Below are positions 43,315 through 49,629 of a stretch of 49,629 nt of DNA, in pieces. Origin of the DNA: CAYVUV01 sp964455095. GTDB lineage: Bacteria; Desulfobacterota; Binatia; HRBIN30; CADEER01. The position numbers and the translations under genes are program-made. Location of the stretch: the NCBI GenBank assembly GCA_964455095.1, contig CAYVUV010000080.1, positions 1 to 49,629 on the forward strand. The letters are read 5' to 3'. Each line of letters starts with the position of its first letter. Positions within the stretch are counted from its first letter, which is position 1. The notes under the pieces were generated by a model that saw only the letters and a program-made list of their open reading frames with translations, ran no database searches and was not told the origin of the DNA.

Positions 43315-44046
43315 TCACTGTCCGTGCACGCGCGCGCTGTGGATGCCGACCAGGCGGGCGACCAGGACCGCCAGGTAGAACTGACCGATCAGCCCCTCGA
43401 ACACCGTCAGTGCCCGCGCGCCGGGGCTGAGCGGGGAGACGTCGCCGAAGCCCAGGGTCGAGATGGTGGTGAAACTGAAGTACTGCAGGAGCGGCACAAG
43501 GGGCCGGGTGGGCGGTGTCCAGTTTGCCGCCGCCGCCAGACCCGGGGAGATCGCAAAGGATCCCGGCCAGCCCCACTCGAGTATGGCGTAGGCAGTGCCC
43601 CACGTCACCGCGAGCATGAAGTAGGCACACACCGCGCCGACGATCGTATCGGATGTGATGGCTGGGTCGCGCAGGACGTTGAAGAGGATGAGCAGGGTCA
43701 GATAGGCGAGAATGGTGGTGCTCGAGAGCATCACCACCGCTTGATGCACCGGCGAGTCGATCAACCTGAGGGTCCACTGGCCGATCAGGGCTGGCAGCGT
43801 GAGTATGATCGTGAACGTGCGCAATCGCCGACCGACGTTTCGAACGGCCATCACCAGGAGCAGGCAGAAGGCGAAGTCCACCACGGCACTGGCCACCTCG
43901 GGGTTGCTGATGGTGTGGAAAGACAGGGAGAGGCAGAGCAGGACGATGGTCATCCCGGCGTAGCGCCCGCGCAGCACGTGGATGACCGCTGCCGCGGCCG
44001 GGGCCTGCCATTTGGCGCGTTCGCTTCGGTCTGCAGCGCTGGCCAT
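43315..44046 (-). CDS. Two-pore-helix K+ channel family protein
   Basis: A 243-residue membrane protein with about five N-terminal helices and a final Ion_trans_2 pore unit. The pore loop is YFSFTTISTLGFGDVSPLSP, where TLGFGD takes the place of the K+ selectivity filter TVGYGD; Gly-Phe-Gly-Asp filters are seen in some functional K+ channels. The last helix (VFEGLIGQFYLAVLVARLVG) is the inner pore helix. No cytoplasmic RCK or ligand domain is attached. It probably forms a tetrameric channel for K+; Na+ leakage cannot be excluded. Confidence 0.78.
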   Translation of the reverse strand: MASAADRSERAKWQAPAAAAVIHVLRGRYAGMTIVLLCLSLSFHTISNPEVASAVVDFAFCLLLVMAVRNVGRRLRTFTIILTLPALIGQWTLRLIDSPVHQAVVMLSSTTILAYLTLLILFNVLRDPAITSDTIVGAVCAYFMLAVTWGTAYAILEWGWPGSFAISPGLAAAANWTPPTRPLVPLLQYFSFTTISTLGFGDVSPLSPGARALTVFEGLIGQFYLAVLVARLVGIHSARVHGQ

Positions 44047-44155
44047 GGTATGCGCACGCTAGCAGAGGCGGCCGGCAAGAGTCAGGAAGATTCCCGCCAA
44101 GTTCGGCGAAATGTCGCCTTCCGGGGAGCTCCCTCGCGCGGTTGCGAGCGCGCGC

Positions 44156-47158
<3,003 letters not shown>

Positions 47159-47367
47159 GGCGCCGGCGTTGTCCTTTCTTCCGGCGGGACTGACTGTCAC
47201 TCCCTGGTTTCCCCCCTGTGCACTTTCTATCGGAACGGCGGGCCGGCGCAAGCGAAGCGATCACAGGTGGTGCGGCCCGGGTTGGGTTTCCGAGAACTTT
47301 CCGAGCAGTGTCAGGACTTTGCAGCGCGCAGCCGCGAGGGTATGAAGCACGAGTGGAGGAGTGAATC

Positions 47368-48363
47368 ATGGCACGCGCTTGGAAAGTGTTCGCAGGGATG
47401 ACGGCGCTCGGTGTTGCTTGCCTGCTCGGGCTCGCCCCGGCCGCGAGCGCACAGCCGAGCGCGGATCAAGTGCTGACGGACAAGGGGATGTCGGCCAGCG
47501 ACAAGCAGAAGGTGCTCGCCGGCGAGTTCGTCACCGGCGACGTCACGGCAGTGTCCGACCGCGATCTGTCGGTGGCGCTCGCCTTCCTGGTCAAGACCTC
47601 GCCGGCCGAGCTCGCCGACAAGATCATGGCTGCCGATCTCGTTGGCGCCGATCCGCAAGTGCGGCAGCACGGCATGTTCAAAGGCACGGGAAGCGCGGCC
47701 GACGTGGCGTCACTGACCGTCAGCGACACGGTCGCGCAGACCTTCTCGAATGCCAGTCCCGGTGAGGGGCTGAACCTGTCCGCGGCCGAGATCGCCGCCT
47801 TCAGTGGCCTGGCCGGTGCGTCGGCCGTGCAGGCGCAGCTGCAGAGCATGTTGCTGGCCCGCTTTCAGGCCTATCAGACGTCCGGGCTGGCGGGCATTGC
47901 CGGGTATGCGCGCAGCGGCGGACCGTCGGACGTCGCGGCTGACATTCGCAAGGCGAGCGACGCGGCCAGTGAGCTGAAGAAATACCTGCCGGCGTTCCAG
48001 GCGGTGCTCGTCGGGTATCCTCAGGCGAAGGTGTCCGGCATGCGGGAGAACTTCTACTGGCTCGCCTACGACATCGACGGCACGGCGACATACGTCTTGA
48101 CGCATACGATGGCGGCGTCCGAGGGTGACGCCCGGGTCCTCGTGCAGCGCCAGTACTACGTCAGCACCGGCTACAACGCCGAACAGGCGGTGGCGGGCTT
48201 TCTGCCGGTCAGCGAGGGGACCCTGGTGGTCTACACCAACCACACCTTCACCGATCAGGTGGCGGGATTCGGCGGCGGTACGAAGCGCAGCATCGGGCGC
48301 CGCATGATGGCGAGCAAGCTGAAGGCGCTGTTCGATCAAGTGCGGACGAAAGTCGCGCAATAG
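47368..48363 (+). CDS. Secreted protein of unknown function
   Basis: A 331-residue protein with a clear signal peptide (MTALGVACLLGLAPAASA, cut after ASA). The mature protein is mixed helix/strand: an N-terminal helical part with GLNLSAAEIAAFSGLAG, then a C-terminal domain with ENFYWLAYDIDGTATYVL, VLVQRQYYVSTGYNAEQ and VVYTNHTFTDQVAGFGGGT, ending with a basic helix RSIGRRMMASKLKALFDQVR. I recognise no catalytic motif and cannot name a family. GGAGGAG lies about 8 bases before the ATG. It is divergent from the large regulator and 13 bases before the palindrome terminator. Confidence 0.8.
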   Translation: MARAWKVFAGMTALGVACLLGLAPAASAQPSADQVLTDKGMSASDKQKVLAGEFVTGDVTAVSDRDLSVALAFLVKTSPAELADKIMAADLVGADPQVRQHGMFKGTGSAADVASLTVSDTVAQTFSNASPGEGLNLSAAEIAAFSGLAGASAVQAQLQSMLLARFQAYQTSGLAGIAGYARSGGPSDVAADIRKASDAASELKKYLPAFQAVLVGYPQAKVSGMRENFYWLAYDIDGTATYVLTHTMAASEGDARVLVQRQYYVSTGYNAEQAVAGFLPVSEGTLVVYTNHTFTDQVAGFGGGTKRSIGRRMMASKLKALFDQVRTKVAQ

Positions 48364-48376
48364 CCTGCGGTTCAGA

Positions 48377-48404
48377 CGGCGCGCACGCGATCGCGTGCGC
48401 GCCG
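48377..48404. terminator. 28-bp perfect GC-rich palindrome, probable bidirectional terminator
   Basis: The sequence from 48377 to 48404 is fully self-complementary, centred on GCGATCGC (48387-48394), and can form a stem of up to 12 bp with a small loop. It lies between two convergent genes, 14 bases after the secreted-protein stop and 16 bases before the glycine-zipper stop. No T-run is present on either strand. Confidence 0.55.
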
Positions 48405-48420
48405 CAATGTTCCCCGCGCC

Positions 48421-48867
48421 CTACTTGACGGTGTATCCGCGACCTTCCATGCACGCCCCGAAGGCGCGCTGGAAGCTGTCGCTGGCGCCGGCCTGTTGCG
48501 CCTGGGCGTTTGCCTTCGATCGGCGCCGGCCGCCGACGCCTCCGACCACGGCACCGGCGCCGGCGCCCTTGCCGGCATCACCGGCGATCGCGCCGACCGC
48601 GGCCCCGACCGCGGCGCCGCGTGCGGCACCGCCCACCGCCCCTTTGGCATGGCCACCGGCTGGCGGCGGCGGCGCGTTCGGGTCGACGCCACTCTGCTGC
48701 GTCGCCCAGGTGCGGCACTCGGCGTCGTCCTTCGCCTGCTGCTCCGCGCTCTGCGCCTTTTGGGGGTACACATATGTCTTGCCCGCCTGTCCCTGAGCGC
48801 CGGCGGCGCCCAGGACAAGGGGGACGACTGCCAGGCTGGCCAACCAACCGCGTGCACGCTTGGACAT
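48421..48867 (-). CDS. Secreted glycine-zipper protein
   Basis: A 148-residue protein with a signal peptide (LASLAVVPLVLGAAGAQGQ), a short acidic/Gln-rich stretch with one Cys (ECRTWATQQSG), a Pro-rich link, and a glycine zipper (GGAARGAAVGAAVGAIAGDA and onwards) that is expected to insert in or pack at the outer membrane. The end RAFGACMEGRGYTVK has a second Cys and matches the C-terminus of YMGG-type glycine-zipper proteins (cf. the M..RGY.V motif). ATG 48867 has GAGGAG 8 bases upstream. The porin gene lies 28 bases upstream and may be cotranscribed. Confidence 0.8.
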   Translation of the reverse strand: MSKRARGWLASLAVVPLVLGAAGAQGQAGKTYVYPQKAQSAEQQAKDDAECRTWATQQSGVDPNAPPPPAGGHAKGAVGGAARGAAVGAAVGAIAGDAGKGAGAGAVVGGVGGRRRSKANAQAQQAGASDSFQRAFGACMEGRGYTVK

Positions 48868-48895
48868 AGGGTCTCCTCTCGGCACACAGGCCGTA

Positions 48896-49629
48896 TCAGA
48901 ACAAAAGCTGCAGACGAAGCGCGAGAACCGTTGCGGTATCCACTTTCTCCCGGCGCCCAAAGGAGACCTGTCGCTGTCTCTGGCTCGGTTCGACCACCTG
49001 GAGGTCCGGCGTCAGCAGCATCCACGGCGTGATGGCGACGTTGTAGAACGCTTCGAACCCCCACTCGTCGCCGAGAAACGTCCGCGTAAAGAAGGGGCGC
49101 TGAAACGTCGGGCTCTTGACGTCGATGTAGTAGTAGCCGAGGCCGAATCGGTCGAACGGGCGACTGGCGATCATGCCATTGCCGCCGATTCCAACGCTGT
49201 AGAAGTATTCCATCGGGTTGGGATTGCCGTCCGAGGCGCCGAAGCGGAAGAACACGCCCGCGCCGCGGCCGGCACCCTTGTGGGGCTCGTAGAGATACTG
49301 ATCGAAGTTGTAGTAGACGCCCCAGGCGCCGTCTTCCTTCTTGATCGCGCGGTTCTCGATGACGAAACCGAGGCGCTGATCGATCGACGTGAACTGCTTG
49401 TTCGAGTAGGCGCCGCCGACGAGTTGATGCCCGGTCATGCCGAAGAAGTCGGTGCGCACCCGCCCTTCGCCGGCGAAGGTCAGCTTGTCGTCGTCGAGGT
49501 CGTCGAAGCCGGGCGTGCTGGCCTGACCGTTGCCCTGCAGCACCATGAAGTTGAGGATGGCGGCGTGGGGGTCCTTGGTCGGCAGAACGATCACGCCGGC
49601 GCCCAGCGTCGAATACGGCACCGCCAGCA
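48896..49629 (-). CDS. OprB-type carbohydrate porin, C-terminal part
   Basis: The frame runs through the right window edge, so the N-terminus and signal peptide are missing. The 244 residues seen are beta-barrel-like: alternating strands such as GVYYNFDQYLY and FFRFGASDGNPNPMEYFYS, the OprB-like WGFEAFYNVAITPWMLLTPD and DLQVVEPSQ, and a last strand TVLALRLQLLF ending in Phe, the BAM recognition signal. OprB family porins are outer-membrane channels for sugars. It fits with the ROK kinase only loosely, as no sugar transporter genes are seen here. Confidence 0.85.
   Translation of the reverse strand, partial: LAVPYSTLGAGVIVLPTKDPHAAILNFMVLQGNGQASTPGFDDLDDDKLTFAGEGRVRTDFFGMTGHQLVGGAYSNKQFTSIDQRLGFVIENRAIKKEDGAWGVYYNFDQYLYEPHKGAGRGAGVFFRFGASDGNPNPMEYFYSVGIGGNGMIASRPFDRFGLGYYYIDVKSPTFQRPFFTRTFLGDEWGFEAFYNVAITPWMLLTPDLQVVEPSQRQRQVSFGRREKVDTATVLALRLQLLF

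Overview
The window is very GC-rich and tightly packed. It carries a core chromosomal block (left 18 kb) followed by an accessory-metabolism and signalling block. The gene order, codon use, a PilU-type ATPase, the Thr/Pro-rich lipoprotein and many lipocalin-like and acyl-CoA genes suggest a deltaproteobacterial-grade soil or groundwater lineage. Candidatus Binatota is my best guess, but this is inference with low confidence; no rRNA is present to test it.

Left end (1-3504): the tail of a CvpA-type membrane protein, primase dnaG, a tRNA with CAU anticodon (probably tRNA-Ile2), a coiled-coil C4 zinc-ribbon protein, and the RNase P RNA gene (rnpB, minus strand). The usual rpoD does not follow dnaG.

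dcw cluster (3405-18066, plus strand): a sigma-70-like promoter and three 10-bp-phased MraZ boxes precede mraZ-ftsL-ftsI-murF-mraY-murD-ftsW-murG-murC-murB-ftsQ-ftsA-ftsZ. Neighbouring genes mostly overlap (ATGA/GTGA), so translation is probably coupled from ftsL to ftsA; ftsZ has its own hairpin and a strong ribosome site. rsmH, murE and ddl are missing from the cluster. A hairpin terminator separates ftsZ from a convergent pilU.

Middle (18.1-36.6 kb): pilU; an AhpD/CMD-like protein coupled to a class III nucleotide cyclase; a CrtC/AttH-like protein; a TPR protein; a 41-residue basic protein; an ACAD10/11-like acyl-CoA dehydrogenase; a D-2-hydroxyacid dehydrogenase; the ABC-F protein Uup; a phosphotransferase of the type fused to ACADs in ACAD10/11, followed by another lipocalin-like protein; and a minus-strand run of a secreted esterase lipoprotein, a DUF2804 protein, an internally duplicated protein of unknown function and an orphan hybrid histidine kinase. 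The kinase/dehydrogenase pair may form a split 4-hydroxyacyl-CoA pathway.

Right end (36.6-49.6 kb): a three-gene minus-strand operon of a DUF2760 membrane protein and two divergent Hsp70 proteins (the best candidate for an undescribed system), divergent from a ROK sugar kinase; a small unknown protein; a K+ channel; a 1000-residue winged-helix/AAA/TPR regulator divergent from a secreted protein of unknown function; a glycine-zipper protein; and the C-terminal part of an OprB-type porin cut by the window edge. I found no CRISPR array, insertion sequence, prophage or rRNA.
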